A stretch of 64,000 nt of DNA from Sphingopyxis panaciterrae (GTDB lineage Bacteria > Pseudomonadota > Alphaproteobacteria > Sphingomonadales > Sphingomonadaceae): NCBI RefSeq assembly GCF_011762125.1, contig NZ_JAASQN010000002.1, forward strand, positions 1 to 64,000. Direction: 5' to 3'. A model generated the notes under the pieces. That model did not search any database. It was not told where the DNA came from and saw only the letters and a list, made by a program, of their open reading frames with translations. Below, piece after piece: positions 1 through 7,835 of this stretch (positions are counted from its first letter, which is position 1; every line of letters starts with the position of its first letter). The translations under genes were made by a program, and so were the position numbers.

Positions 1-7
1 GAGACAT

Positions 8-120
8 TCCCCTCCCTTTTTGGGTGGGGTTTGGGGTGGGCCGCGAGCGCAGCGAGCAAGAGGAAGAGCGCCGCCTTCGGCGGCTACCCACCCCCCAGCC
101 CCTCCCTAAAAGGGAGGGGA
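8..120. repeat. Large imperfect inverted repeat with inner hairpin
   Basis: C/T-rich left arm (8-40) is nearly the reverse complement of the right arm (87-120). A small GCCGCC-TTCG-GCGGC hairpin sits in the loop (about 70-84). No gene is visible before radC at 173. The element looks like the intergenic palindromic repeats common in sphingomonads; it could also act as a terminator for convergent transcripts. Nothing else is recognised in 1-172. Confidence 0.6.
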
Positions 121-172
121 GAAGAACGTCCGCAATCGACCGATAACGGACATTCGAATTTTTCCACGCGGC

Positions 173-856
173 CTAGAGCAGCCCCATCGCACGAAGGCTG
201 CGAAAGTCCGCTCCGCCGATGATGATATGATCGTGGAGGGTTATGCCGAGCTTGGCCGCGGCGGCGGCGATATCGCGGGTGATCGCGATATCCTGCCGGC
301 TCGGTTCGGGGCTCCCGCTCGGGTGGTTGTGGACGAGGATGATTGCCGACGCGCCGAGTTCGAGGGCGCGCTTGATGACCTCGCGAACATAGATCGCCGA
401 CTGATCGATCGACCCCTCGCTCGCCAGTTCGTCGCGGATCAGCATGTTGCGCGAATTGAGATAGAGGACGCGGACGCGCTCGACATCGATCGGGCCCATG
501 TCGGCGCGCAGCCAGTCGAGCAGCGCATCCCAGCTGGACAGCAGCGGCTTGTCGCGAAATTCGCCCTTGAGCATCCGCAGTCCCGTCGCCTGCACGATCT
601 TCAGCGCCGCGATCGCGCCTTCGCCCATGCCGTCGACGCGGCGCAGCGTATCGGGATCGGCGCTGATCAGCTGCGCCAGCGAGCCGAATTCGCGGAGCAG
701 CGCCTTCGCCAGCGGTTTGGTGTCGCGGCGCGGGATGGCGAGGGCGAGCAGATATTCGACCAGTTCATAGTCGGCCAGCCCCTCGGCATCGCCCAGCAGA
801 CGCGCGCGCAGCCTGGCGCGGTGGCCCATATGATCCGGTGTGTCGCTGTCCCCCAT
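173..856 (-). CDS. radC: RadC family JAB/MPN-domain protein
   Basis: The C-terminal JAB-type metalloprotease-like domain carries the metal motif HNHPSGSPEPSRQD (around residues 177-190), with a helix-hairpin-helix-like stretch (RRVDGMGEGAIAALK) and an N-terminal GHRARLRARLL segment typical of the family. Historically called DNA repair protein RadC, though its biochemical role is unsettled. I chose ATG 856 (227 aa); an in-frame TTG at 892 adds 12 residues, and neither start has a clear Shine-Dalgarno. It stands alone, divergent from the ydbH-like gene. Confidence 0.9.
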   Translation of the reverse strand: MGDSDTPDHMGHRARLRARLLGDAEGLADYELVEYLLALAIPRRDTKPLAKALLREFGSLAQLISADPDTLRRVDGMGEGAIAALKIVQATGLRMLKGEFRDKPLLSSWDALLDWLRADMGPIDVERVRVLYLNSRNMLIRDELASEGSIDQSAIYVREVIKRALELGASAIILVHNHPSGSPEPSRQDIAITRDIAAAAAKLGITLHDHIIIGGADFRSLRAMGLL

Positions 857-1063
857 GATGGGGGGAATAACCGCCTTGTGGGGCGCACTCAACGGTCATA
901 GAAAAAGGATGGCAGCGATCCGGACCAATCTCTTGCAGCGAAAGGGGTTTTCCGGCGTTGCCACCCAGAATGGGGTTCGGACCAGAGGGCGAGAGATTTA
1001 TAGCGTCATGACGTCATCGGCCGTTTTCCCGTTTCCGCGCTGTCCCTCATCGTCGGCACCGTT

Positions 1064-4000
1064 ATGACTGAACCCGATGGGCAACCACGCAGGCTGCGAT
1101 ACCGGACCTTGCTGTTTAAAAAGCGCTGGCTGACCGCCGGTGCGGTGATCGTGCTGGTCGCCGGTGTATGGCTGGGGCGCGAACCGATCGCTGACCGGTT
1201 TATTCGCGAAGAGCTCGACAGCCGCGGCGTGCCGGCCAGTTACCGGATCGACCATATCGGCTTTCGCAGCGAGCAGTTGTCGAACGTCGTCATCGGCAAC
1301 CCGGCGCGTCCCGACCTGACCGCGAAAAAGGTCGAGGTCCTGCTCGGCTATGGCTGGTCGGGGCCGTATGTTTCCGAAATCCGCGCCGATGGCGTTCGTC
1401 TCTATGGCCGCTTTGCCGAGGGGCGGCTGTCGTTCGGCACGCTCGACAAATTTCGCGATCCGACAAGCACGGACCCTTTTGCCTTGCCCGATCTGTCGGT
1501 GGCGCTGAAGGATGCGCGGGCACGGGTCGAAACGCCGTGGGGCGATATCGGGGCCGCGCTGAACGGTGGCGGCAATTTACGTACCGCCTTTACCGGCAAG
1601 CTCGCGCTGGTCGCGCCGCGTATCACGGCGGCAGGATGCCACGGCGATGACGTCAGCTTCTACGGCACCGTTTCAGTGCGCAACGTCCGGCCGACCCTCG
1701 TCGGACCGTTGCGCGGCAAGAGCCTGCGCTGCGCCGACGGCAGCGTCACAGCCACATCGCCGCAGGTCGCACTCAATCTCTCGCCATCGGAAAATCTCCA
1801 AAGCTGGAAGGGGACGGCCGACGCAAGCATTGCGAAACTCGCCGCGGGGCCGGTGTTTGCCAACCGGCTTGGTCTGATCGCGCGCTTCGACGGAACGGCT
1901 CAACAGACGAAGCTGGAGATCGAAGCCGAGATGGCGCGCCTTCGCAGCGACGATTTTGCCGCCGAAACCGTGGATCTCGACGCCAAGGGGCTGTTCGGCA
2001 CCAAGGCGCCGCAACTTGCCGGGCGCATCACCTTCGCCAGGGCCAGCGCCAGCGCGGCGATGCGCCGGTCGATTGCCGAGGGTGGGCGAAACTTGGCGGC
2101 GACCCCGCTTGGCCCGTTGGCGGAAAAGGCGGCGCAGGCCGTGTCGCGCATGCTGGCTAATACCGGTGGCAGTGCCGATTTCGCGCTCGCTGGCGAAGGG
2201 CAAGCCGCGCGCGTCGATGTCGTTGCGCTACAATTGACGAGCACAAGCGGCGCGCACCTGAGCGGCGACGATGCCAGCCGAATATCCTATCTCTGGGCCG
2301 CGCCAAGGCCAGCCTTCCTCGCGGCGGGGCGCTGGACCTTTGGCGGCGGCGAATTGCCGTCGGGGGTCATCGACCTCGACCGGCGCGCCGATGGCGCGGT
2401 GAGCGGGCTCGCGCGTCTCGATCCCTATGCTGCCGGCGCCGCACGGCTCGCGCTGACCCCGGTGCGCTTCGCGGGCGAACCCAGCGGCCTGCTGCGTTTT
2501 GCCACCAGCGCCGAACTGTCGGGGCCGCTTGCAGACGGACGTGTCGATAAATTATCGCTACCGCTGGCCGGCGTGCTCGCTCCCACCGGCGCCCTTGCGT
2601 TGAACGGCGGATGCAGCCGCGTCGGCGCCGAGCGGATCGATGTCGGCGGTTTCCGGCTCGGCCGAAGCGCAATCGATTTGTGCAGCCGCCCTGGCGCGCC
2701 ATTGTTAAGCGCCGGTCCGAGTGGGTTAAGCGGAGATATTCGCGTGCCCGCCATCCGGCTTCGCGGTGCCAGCGGCACCTCGCCTTTTGCCTTCGACAGC
2801 GGACCGGCGCGGATCGACCTCAAATCGATGCGCTGGTCGCTGGCGCGCGCGGATGCCCGGCTGGGCGAAGGCGAAGGCGTAACCAAATTCGCCGCAGATA
2901 TGATTACCGGCGGCGGCACCGCGAAGGGAATGGCGGGCAATCTCGCCGGCGCGAGCGCCAGGATCGGCGTCGTGCCGCTCGATATGAGCGAGATCGACGG
3001 GAAATGGCGCTGGGTCGATGGCGCGCTATCCCTCGACGGCGGGCTGGTGCTGACCGATTCGGAACCCGACGCGCGCTTTTTTCCGCTTATCAGCCGCAAC
3101 GCCAATTTGCGCTTCGCGGGCGGCGTGATCGATGCGACGGCCAGCCTCGACGAGCAAAAGACCGGCACCCGGGTCGTCGACACGGTCATTCGCCACCGGC
3201 TCGCCGACGGGACTGGCTCGGCCGATCTCAAGGTCAGGGAGTTGCGGTTCGGCGACAAATTCCAGCCCGATCAACTGACGCGGCTCGCCCTCGGCGTCGT
3301 CGCGAATGTACAAGGCTCGATCGTCGGCGATGGGCGTATCGACTGGTCGCCGGGCGGCGTCACCAGCCGCGGTACCTTCGCCACCGCCGACACCAGTCTC
3401 GCCGCCGCGTTCGGTCCGGTGACCGGTTTGACGACCACGCTCACCTTCGACGACCTCATCGGGCTCAAATCGGCGCCGGGGCTCACCGCGCAGGTCAAGG
3501 AGATCAACCCGGGTATTCCGGTGCTCGACGGGACGATCGAATATCGTTTGCTCGGCGATAACAAGGTGCGGGTCGAGGGCGGCAGTTGGCCTTTTGCTGG
3601 CGGCAAGCTGCTGCTCCATCCAACCACGCTCGATTTCAACGCGACTGAACCGCGCCGGTTGTCGTTCGACATCGTCGGGGTCGACGCCGCGGTGTTCCTG
3701 CAGAATTTCGGCTTCGACAATATCAACGCGACGGGCAAATTCGACGGCACGCTGCCGGTCGAGTTCGGCGGGCTGGGCGGACGGATCGTCAATGGGCGTA
3801 TCGATTCGCGCGAAGGGGGCGGCACGCTCGCCTATGTCGGCGAGCTTTCGAATCACAATCTGGGCACGATGGCCAATTTTGCCTTTGGCGCGCTGCGCAG
3901 CCTCAAATATGATGACCTCACGATCATTCTCAACGGCGACCTGGACGGCGAAATGGTGACCGATATCCGCTTTGGCGGCGTGGGGCAGGGCGAAGGGGCC

Positions 4001-4228
4001 ACGCGCAATTTCCTGATCAATCAGATCGCGAAACTGCCCTTTGTCTTCAATGTGAAGATCCAGGCCCCCTTCCGCCAGCTCGTGACTTCGGCCAAGGGCT
4101 TTTACGATCCGACGATCTATATCGAACAGAATCTCCCTGCGCTGATGCAGGCGCAGGAAGACGCCAAAGCCGCCGCAGCACAAGCATCCATTCCCGTTCA
4201 GCCCCCAGCAAGCGAGCCCGTGCAATGA
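1064..4228 (+). CDS. ydbH: YdbH-family intermembrane (AsmA-like) protein
   Basis: A 1054-residue protein with one N-terminal membrane anchor (about 22-38) followed by a very long beta-rich periplasmic region. The C-terminal part carries the YdbH/dicarboxylate-transport-type domain, and the tail is Ala/Gln-rich. E. coli YdbH is one of the AsmA-like bridge proteins that move phospholipid from inner to outer membrane, partly redundantly with TamB and YhdP. The strongest support is context: it is followed directly (ATGA overlap at 4225-4228) by a YnbE-like lipoprotein and then YdbL, the same order as in E. coli. A phospholipid transport role here is inferred from that synteny. Confidence 0.85.
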   Translation: MTEPDGQPRRLRYRTLLFKKRWLTAGAVIVLVAGVWLGREPIADRFIREELDSRGVPASYRIDHIGFRSEQLSNVVIGNPARPDLTAKKVEVLLGYGWSGPYVSEIRADGVRLYGRFAEGRLSFGTLDKFRDPTSTDPFALPDLSVALKDARARVETPWGDIGAALNGGGNLRTAFTGKLALVAPRITAAGCHGDDVSFYGTVSVRNVRPTLVGPLRGKSLRCADGSVTATSPQVALNLSPSENLQSWKGTADASIAKLAAGPVFANRLGLIARFDGTAQQTKLEIEAEMARLRSDDFAAETVDLDAKGLFGTKAPQLAGRITFARASASAAMRRSIAEGGRNLAATPLGPLAEKAAQAVSRMLANTGGSADFALAGEGQAARVDVVALQLTSTSGAHLSGDDASRISYLWAAPRPAFLAAGRWTFGGGELPSGVIDLDRRADGAVSGLARLDPYAAGAARLALTPVRFAGEPSGLLRFATSAELSGPLADGRVDKLSLPLAGVLAPTGALALNGGCSRVGAERIDVGGFRLGRSAIDLCSRPGAPLLSAGPSGLSGDIRVPAIRLRGASGTSPFAFDSGPARIDLKSMRWSLARADARLGEGEGVTKFAADMITGGGTAKGMAGNLAGASARIGVVPLDMSEIDGKWRWVDGALSLDGGLVLTDSEPDARFFPLISRNANLRFAGGVIDATASLDEQKTGTRVVDTVIRHRLADGTGSADLKVRELRFGDKFQPDQLTRLALGVVANVQGSIVGDGRIDWSPGGVTSRGTFATADTSLAAAFGPVTGLTTTLTFDDLIGLKSAPGLTAQVKEINPGIPVLDGTIEYRLLGDNKVRVEGGSWPFAGGKLLLHPTTLDFNATEPRRLSFDIVGVDAAVFLQNFGFDNINATGKFDGTLPVEFGGLGGRIVNGRIDSREGGGTLAYVGELSNHNLGTMANFAFGALRSLKYDDLTIILNGDLDGEMVTDIRFGGVGQGEGATRNFLINQIAKLPFVFNVKIQAPFRQLVTSAKGFYDPTIYIEQNLPALMQAQEDAKAAAAQASIPVQPPASEPVQ

Positions 4229-4440
4229 TGACAGCAACTGAAGAAGCGAGGAGGCAGGGCGTCGGCGGTCGGTGTCTGGTGGTGATGATGGGAATGGTCG
4301 GCTTGGCCGGCTGCGTCCAGATCGATACGCCCGACAAGCCGATCGAGATCAACCTGAACATCAACATCCGCCAGGAAATCGTGTACAGGCTGGATGGTGA
4401 CGCCAAGAAGCTGATCGAACAGAATAGCGAGATATTCTGA
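4225..4440 (+). CDS. ynbE: YnbE-like outer-membrane lipoprotein
   Basis: A 71-residue protein with a hydrophobic signal ending in the lipobox LAGC, so the mature protein begins at a lipidated Cys. The conserved core reads INLNINIRQEI, followed by a charged tail ending NSEIF, close to the family pattern. The ATG overlaps the stop of the ydbH-like gene. E. coli YnbE is the lipoprotein partner of YdbH at the outer membrane. A start slightly downstream (the ATGATG at 4285-4290) is possible because the first 20 residues are charged and unusual for a signal peptide. Confidence 0.85.
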   Translation: MMTATEEARRQGVGGRCLVVMMGMVGLAGCVQIDTPDKPIEINLNINIRQEIVYRLDGDAKKLIEQNSEIF

Positions 4441-4446
4441 CAGGGA

Positions 4447-4854
4447 ATGATGACGATGATGAAATCTATCAAGCATGGGAAGCCGACCGCGCTGGCGCTG
4501 GTCGCCGTTGCGGTGACCGCCGCAATCGCGACTCCATCGGCCATGGCCCAGCGCAACCCCGCCTACGAAGCCGCGCGCGCGGCGGGGCAGGTCGGGGAAC
4601 AGCCCGACGGTTATCTCGGCTACGCGTCGAGCCCGACCCCGGCGGTGCGGGCGATCGTCGACGACATCAACATCAAGCGCAAGGCGGCCTACACCAGTGG
4701 TGCGCCGCAGGGCAGCACGGTTGAACAATTCGCTTTCGTGACCGGATGCAATCTGATCGCCAAGACCAAGCCCGGCGAAAAATACAAGGCTCCCGATGGT
4801 AGCTGGAAGACCCGGGACGGCGGCGCGCCGGTGCGCGATTCGCGCTGCCCCTGA
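4447..4854 (+). CDS. ydbL: YdbL family (DUF1318) periplasmic protein
   Basis: A 135-residue protein with a signal peptide ending near SAMA-QR and a mature domain of the YdbL/DUF1318 type, including VRAIVDDINIKRKAAY and VEQFAFVTGCNLI. It lies 6 bases after the ynbE-like stop as the third gene of the ydbH-ynbE-ydbL unit. YdbL is proposed to regulate the YdbH-YnbE bridge. The C-terminus has two Cys, in VTGCNLI and RDSRCP, which could form a disulfide. A terminator follows at 4891. Confidence 0.85.
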   Translation: MMTMMKSIKHGKPTALALVAVAVTAAIATPSAMAQRNPAYEAARAAGQVGEQPDGYLGYASSPTPAVRAIVDDINIKRKAAYTSGAPQGSTVEQFAFVTGCNLIAKTKPGEKYKAPDGSWKTRDGGAPVRDSRCP

Positions 4855-4890
4855 TCGATTTGAGCAACAAGGGCGCCTGCGGGCGCCATA

Positions 4891-4923
4891 TGCCGCCGCG
4901 CCCCTAAACGCGGCGGCATTTTT
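4891..4923 (+). terminator. Rho-independent terminator after ydbL
   Basis: A 10-bp perfect stem TGCCGCCGCG / CGCGGCGGCA with an 8-base loop is followed by five T. A smaller GGCGCC-TGCG-GGCGCC hairpin sits just upstream (4872-4887). It ends the ydbH-ynbE-ydbL unit. Confidence 0.85.
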
Positions 4924-4941
4924 GCGCGCCCGGGCCGCGTC

Positions 4942-4982
4942 ATTTTTGTGCACCTGCGAGGCGTGATTTTTGTGCACCTGCG
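4942..4982 (+). repeat. Two 17-bp direct repeats upstream of the atp promoter
   Basis: ATTTTTGTGCACCTGCG occurs exactly twice (4942-4958 and 4966-4982) at a 24-bp period. The second copy runs into GCACA, giving a partial inverted TGTGC / GCACA. The pair ends 8 bases before a TTGACT hexamer. Position and spacing fit tandem sites for a DNA-binding regulator; this is inference. Confidence 0.55.
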
Positions 4983-4990
4983 CACAAGCA

Positions 4991-5018
4991 TTGACTTCAT
5001 CGGGCGTCGTTCCTAAAC
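4991..5018 (+). promoter_or_regulatory. Candidate promoter of the F0 ATP synthase operon
   Basis: TTGACT at 4991-4996 resembles a -35 box. A weak CTAAAC lies 16 bases further on as a possible -10, in line with relaxed alphaproteobacterial -10 boxes. It lies between the direct repeats and the structured leader. No other good promoter is visible in the 255-base gap before atpI. Confidence 0.4.
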
Positions 5019-5036
5019 GGACCGCGCCTTAGGGGT

Positions 5037-5078
5037 CCCCCGATTTTTCGGGCCTTTTTTCGCAGGCAGAATCGGGGG
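5037..5078 (+). promoter_or_regulatory. Leader hairpins upstream of atpI (possible attenuator)
   Basis: A 5-bp hairpin CCCGA-TTTT-TCGGG (5039-5052) followed by CC and six T (5055-5060) looks like a short intrinsic terminator. A competing 9-bp pairing CCCCCGATT (5037-5045) with AATCGGGGG (5070-5078) uses the same bases. The element ends 32 bases before the atpI start. Because the competing strand is transcribed after the T-run, this is not the classical antiterminator order, so function is uncertain. Confidence 0.4.
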
Positions 5079-5110
5079 TTTCCGGCTCTGTTTCAGAAGG
5101 ATGGCGCAAG

Positions 5111-5440
5111 ATGACGGGGAATGGCAGCGATCCGAAACCAGCTTCGGAGGATTCGCGCTTGGTCTCGCTCGAAGAGCGATTGGACCGGGCCGAAGCCGCA
5201 GAAGCGAAACGGACCGCTGTTAACGGCGGACCGGAGACCGATGCGAATTACAAGCTCGGTAATCGCGTTCTGGCCGAACTGTTGGGCGGTATCGGTGGCG
5301 GCGCGCTGGTCGGTTGGGTAATCGACCGCTTTGCCGGCACGGCACCTTGGGGCCTGTTGGTGGTGCTGTTCCTTGGAATAGTCGTTGCCTTCAGAAACAT
5401 ATTTCGGATTGCGAACGTTCGGCCTTCGAAGCCGGACTGA
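5111..5440 (+). CDS. atpI: ATP synthase F0 assembly protein AtpI (AtpZ/AtpI family)
   Basis: A 109-residue protein with a charged, coil-prone N-terminus (LEERLDRAEAAEAKR) and two membrane helices in the C-terminal half (VLAELLGGIGGGALVGWVID and WGLLVVLFLGIVVAF). This is the usual form of ATP synthase gene 1 in alphaproteobacteria. AtpI proteins help assemble the c-ring or handle Mg2+ and are not part of the finished enzyme. It is first in the F0 operon, with an AGAAGG-type ribosome site upstream. The F1 genes are not in this window, as expected for the split alphaproteobacterial arrangement. Confidence 0.9.
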   Translation: MTGNGSDPKPASEDSRLVSLEERLDRAEAAEAKRTAVNGGPETDANYKLGNRVLAELLGGIGGGALVGWVIDRFAGTAPWGLLVVLFLGIVVAFRNIFRIANVRPSKPD

Positions 5441-5463
5441 CGGGGATTAAGGCGAGGTATCGC

Positions 5464-6243
5464 GTGGCGGATCAAGGTAAAGTAGACCCGATGCACCAGT
5501 TCGAGGTGCAGAAGATGTTCGACATGTTCCATGTCGGCAATCATGAGGTTGCCTTTACCACCAGTGCGATGTGGATGGTGATCGCCGGCCTGCTGTTGTG
5601 GGTGTTCATGATCGGCGGGATGAAGCGTCAGCTCGTTCCCGGTCGCTGGCAGGTTGCTGTCGAGGGCTTCACGGGCTTCATTTCGGGCATGATGAACGCC
5701 AACATCGGTCCCGAAGGGCGCAAATATACGCCCTATGTCTTCTCGCTCTTCATGTTCATCCTGATGCTGAACGTCATCGGCCTGATGCCGTTCGGTTTGT
5801 TCGGTGTGCATCCCTTTACCGTGACGAGCCATTTCGCGATCACCGGTTTTCTCGCGATCCTGAGCTTCTCGATCGTCCTGATCGTCGGTTTCTGGCGCCA
5901 CGGCCTGCATTTCTTCTCGCTGTTCGTGCCGCATGGTACGCCGTGGTGGCTGCTGTGGCTGATCCCCGCGATCGAACTCGTGTCGTTCATGGTTCGCCCG
6001 TTCAGCCTCGCTCTCCGACTGTTCGTCGCGATGACCGCCGGCCACGTCCTGATGAAGGTGTTCGCATCGTTCATCATCGACGGCATTGCCGCTGGTCCGG
6101 CAGTCGGTCTTGGCGTCGGCATCCCCAGCATGGCGCTGATGGTCGGAATCAGCGGTCTTGAACTGCTGGTGGCGGGCATCCAGGCCTATGTGTTCGCGCT
6201 GCTCACGTCGCTCTACCTGAACGACGCGATCAATCTGCACTGA
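5464..6243 (+). CDS. atpB: ATP synthase F0 subunit a
   Basis: Subunit a forms the stator half-channels for protons beside the c-ring. The protein is strongly hydrophobic. It has the conserved helix ELVSFMVRPFSLALRLF, which holds the essential Arg, and the C-terminal helix ending YVFALLTSLYLNDAI. I chose GTG 5464 (259 aa, normal length) preceded by GGCGAGG. The longer open frame from 5314 would overlap most of the atpI tail and is unlikely; ATG 5491 is another option. It follows atpI by 23 bases. Confidence 0.93.
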   Translation: MADQGKVDPMHQFEVQKMFDMFHVGNHEVAFTTSAMWMVIAGLLLWVFMIGGMKRQLVPGRWQVAVEGFTGFISGMMNANIGPEGRKYTPYVFSLFMFILMLNVIGLMPFGLFGVHPFTVTSHFAITGFLAILSFSIVLIVGFWRHGLHFFSLFVPHGTPWWLLWLIPAIELVSFMVRPFSLALRLFVAMTAGHVLMKVFASFIIDGIAAGPAVGLGVGIPSMALMVGISGLELLVAGIQAYVFALLTSLYLNDAINLH

Positions 6244-6285
6244 TATTTCAACTGTATAATCAACGTTTTTCCCAAGGAGTATAAA

Positions 6286-6516
6286 ATGGACGTTCAAGCT
6301 GCTTCGCTCATCGGCGCCGGTCTGGCCGCTATCGGTGCCGGTATGGCCGCCATCGGTGTGGGCAACGTCTTCGGTAGCTTCCTCGAAAGCGCGCTGCGTA
6401 ACCCGGCTGCTGCCGACGGCCAGCAGGGCCGCCTGTTCATCGGCTTCGCGGCTGCCGAACTTCTCGGCCTGCTGTCGTTCCTGATCGCGATCCTGCTGTA
6501 CCTCAAGGCAGCCTGA
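6286..6516 (+). CDS. atpE: ATP synthase F0 subunit c
   Basis: A 76-residue hairpin of two membrane helices. The first is glycine/alanine-rich ([14 protein letters not shown]) and packs into the c-ring. The polar loop RNPAAADGQ contacts F1. The second contains the proton-carrying Glu58 in [12 protein letters not shown] strong AGGAG ribosome site at 6275-6279 sets the start, consistent with the need for many copies of c per complex. Confidence 0.96.
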   Translation: MDVQAASLIGAGLAAIGAGMAAIGVGNVFGSFLESALRNPAAADGQQGRLFIGFAAAELLGLLSFLIAILLYLKAA

Positions 6517-6584
6517 TTTCGTCGGCGGGTCTGGCCATCGGGCCGGACCCGCGACTGCTTTCCTCTTCCGGTTCGAGATAATCC

Positions 6585-7082
6585 ATGCCTCAAATCAGCC
6601 AATTCGCTGAAAGCTGGTATGCCGCATCCCAGATTTTCTGGGTGCTGTTGACCTTCGGCTTCGTCTTTCTGGTAATTGGCCGCGGGATGCTGCCGAAAGT
6701 CGAGGCGACCGTCGACGCCCGTGATCGCAAGGTTGCGGATGATCTGGCGGCGGCGAAGGCCGCACATTCGGCGGCCGACCAGATCGAGGAAAGCTATCGC
6801 CAGCAGAGCGACGCAAGCCGTGCCGCGGCCCAGAAAGCCGTTACGGAAGCCAAGGACAAAGCCGCGCGTGACGCCGAAAAACGTCTCGCAAAGGTTGAAA
6901 GCGAACTGGCGGAAAAGCAGTCGGCTGCGGAAGCGGACATCGCCGCGGCGCGTACGTCGGCAATGGCTGAAATTGAATCGGTCGCTACCGAAGCGGCAAG
7001 CGACCTGGTCGCCAAGCTCTCGGGGGTGAAGGTTGCTGCGGCGGACGCCAAAGCGGCGGTGAAGGCGGTGCTCCATGGCTGA
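6585..7082 (+). CDS. atpF': ATP synthase F0 subunit b' (stator stalk)
   Basis: A 165-residue protein with one N-terminal membrane helix (IFWVLLTFGFVFLVIGRG) followed by a long Ala/Lys/Glu-rich coiled coil. It is the first of two b-type subunits; alphaproteobacteria, like cyanobacteria, build a b/b' heterodimer stator instead of a b2 homodimer. I call it b' from its position directly after atpE. It overlaps the next gene by 8 bases, which should couple their translation in equal amounts. Confidence 0.9.
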   Translation: MPQISQFAESWYAASQIFWVLLTFGFVFLVIGRGMLPKVEATVDARDRKVADDLAAAKAAHSAADQIEESYRQQSDASRAAAQKAVTEAKDKAARDAEKRLAKVESELAEKQSAAEADIAAARTSAMAEIESVATEAASDLVAKLSGVKVAAADAKAAVKAVLHG

Positions 7083-7620
7083 TTTCGGACTGTTTCTTTC
7101 GGAAGCCGCGGCGGAAGTGCATGCGGAACCCATGTCGTTCGGTTTCATCGACGCCACCGTCTGGGTTTCGATCGCGATGGCGATCTTCATCGCGATCCTG
7201 CTGTGGAAAAAAGTGCCGGCGATGGTTGCTGGCATGCTCGACAACAAGATCGCCGAGATTTCGAAACAGTTGGGCGAAGCCGAACAACTCCGCCTCGACG
7301 CCGAATCGCTGAAAGCCGAATATGAGGCGAAGCTCGCCGATGCGGCAAAGGAAGCCGACGAAATGCGTGCCCGCGCCGATGCGGAGGCTGAAGCGCTGGT
7401 TGCCAAGGCCAAGGCCGACGCCACCGCGCTGATCGCTCGCCGCAAGCAGATGGCCGAAGAACGCATCGCGGCCGCCGAAGCAGGCGCCCTCGCCGAAGTT
7501 CGCGCCGCAACGGCCAAGGCCGCCACCGAAGCCGCGGCCAAGCTGATTGCCGAGAAGCACGACGCCAAGGCCGACAAGGCGCTGGTTGATCAGGCCATCG
7601 CGGGCGTCGCCCAGAGCTGA
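7075..7620 (+). CDS. atpF: ATP synthase F0 subunit b (stator stalk)
   Basis: A 181-residue protein with a membrane helix near residues 22-44 (FIDATVWVSIAMAIFIAILL) and an extended alanine-rich coiled coil to the C-terminus. It is the partner of the b' subunit encoded just upstream and last in the F0 operon. A perfect terminator hairpin lies 20 bases after the stop. Confidence 0.92.
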   Translation: MADFGLFLSEAAAEVHAEPMSFGFIDATVWVSIAMAIFIAILLWKKVPAMVAGMLDNKIAEISKQLGEAEQLRLDAESLKAEYEAKLADAAKEADEMRARADAEAEALVAKAKADATALIARRKQMAEERIAAAEAGALAEVRAATAKAATEAAAKLIAEKHDAKADKALVDQAIAGVAQS

Positions 7621-7640
7621 AGCCGGCGACATTGTTGACG

Positions 7641-7672
7641 CAAAACGCCCGCGGAAATCCGCGGGCGTTTTG
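7641..7672. terminator. Bidirectional terminator after the F0 operon
   Basis: CAAAACGCCCGCGG and CCGCGGGCGTTTTG form a perfect 14-bp stem around AAAT. A- and T-runs at the base allow use from either strand, so it could stop both the atp operon and the convergent short-chain dehydrogenase transcript. Confidence 0.88.
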
Positions 7673-7703
7673 CTATCCGGGATCGGAAATGGGAAAAGCT
7701 GTG

Positions 7704-7728
7704 ACGGCTAACGACCGTTAATAGCCGT
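7704..7728. repeat. Small hairpin and degenerate repeat remnant
   Basis: ACGGCTA (7704-7710) and TAGCCGT (7722-7728) form a 7-bp stem. Downstream (about 7772-7790) the sequence GAACGTCCGCTCACCACCC matches the outer arm seen beside the composite repeats near 40652 and 47793. I see no gene between 7621 and 7835. Confidence 0.4.
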
Positions 7729-7835
7729 TCCCATCGTGGACCCGGCGCAAGCCGGTATACGTCAGGAAAGCAAGAACGTCCGCTCACCACCCTTTTATTC
7801 CGGGTTCCGGCTTTCTGCCGGGGCTGCCACACCGA

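Noticed and set aside
3026..4237. 403-residue minus-strand frame opposite the ydbH-like gene
   Set aside because: Antisense shadow; no domain or start context, and the sense gene fits a syntenic trio.
5248..6297. 349-residue minus-strand frame opposite atpB
   Set aside because: Repetitive Gln/His/Asp-rich antisense; atpB is unmistakable on the plus strand.
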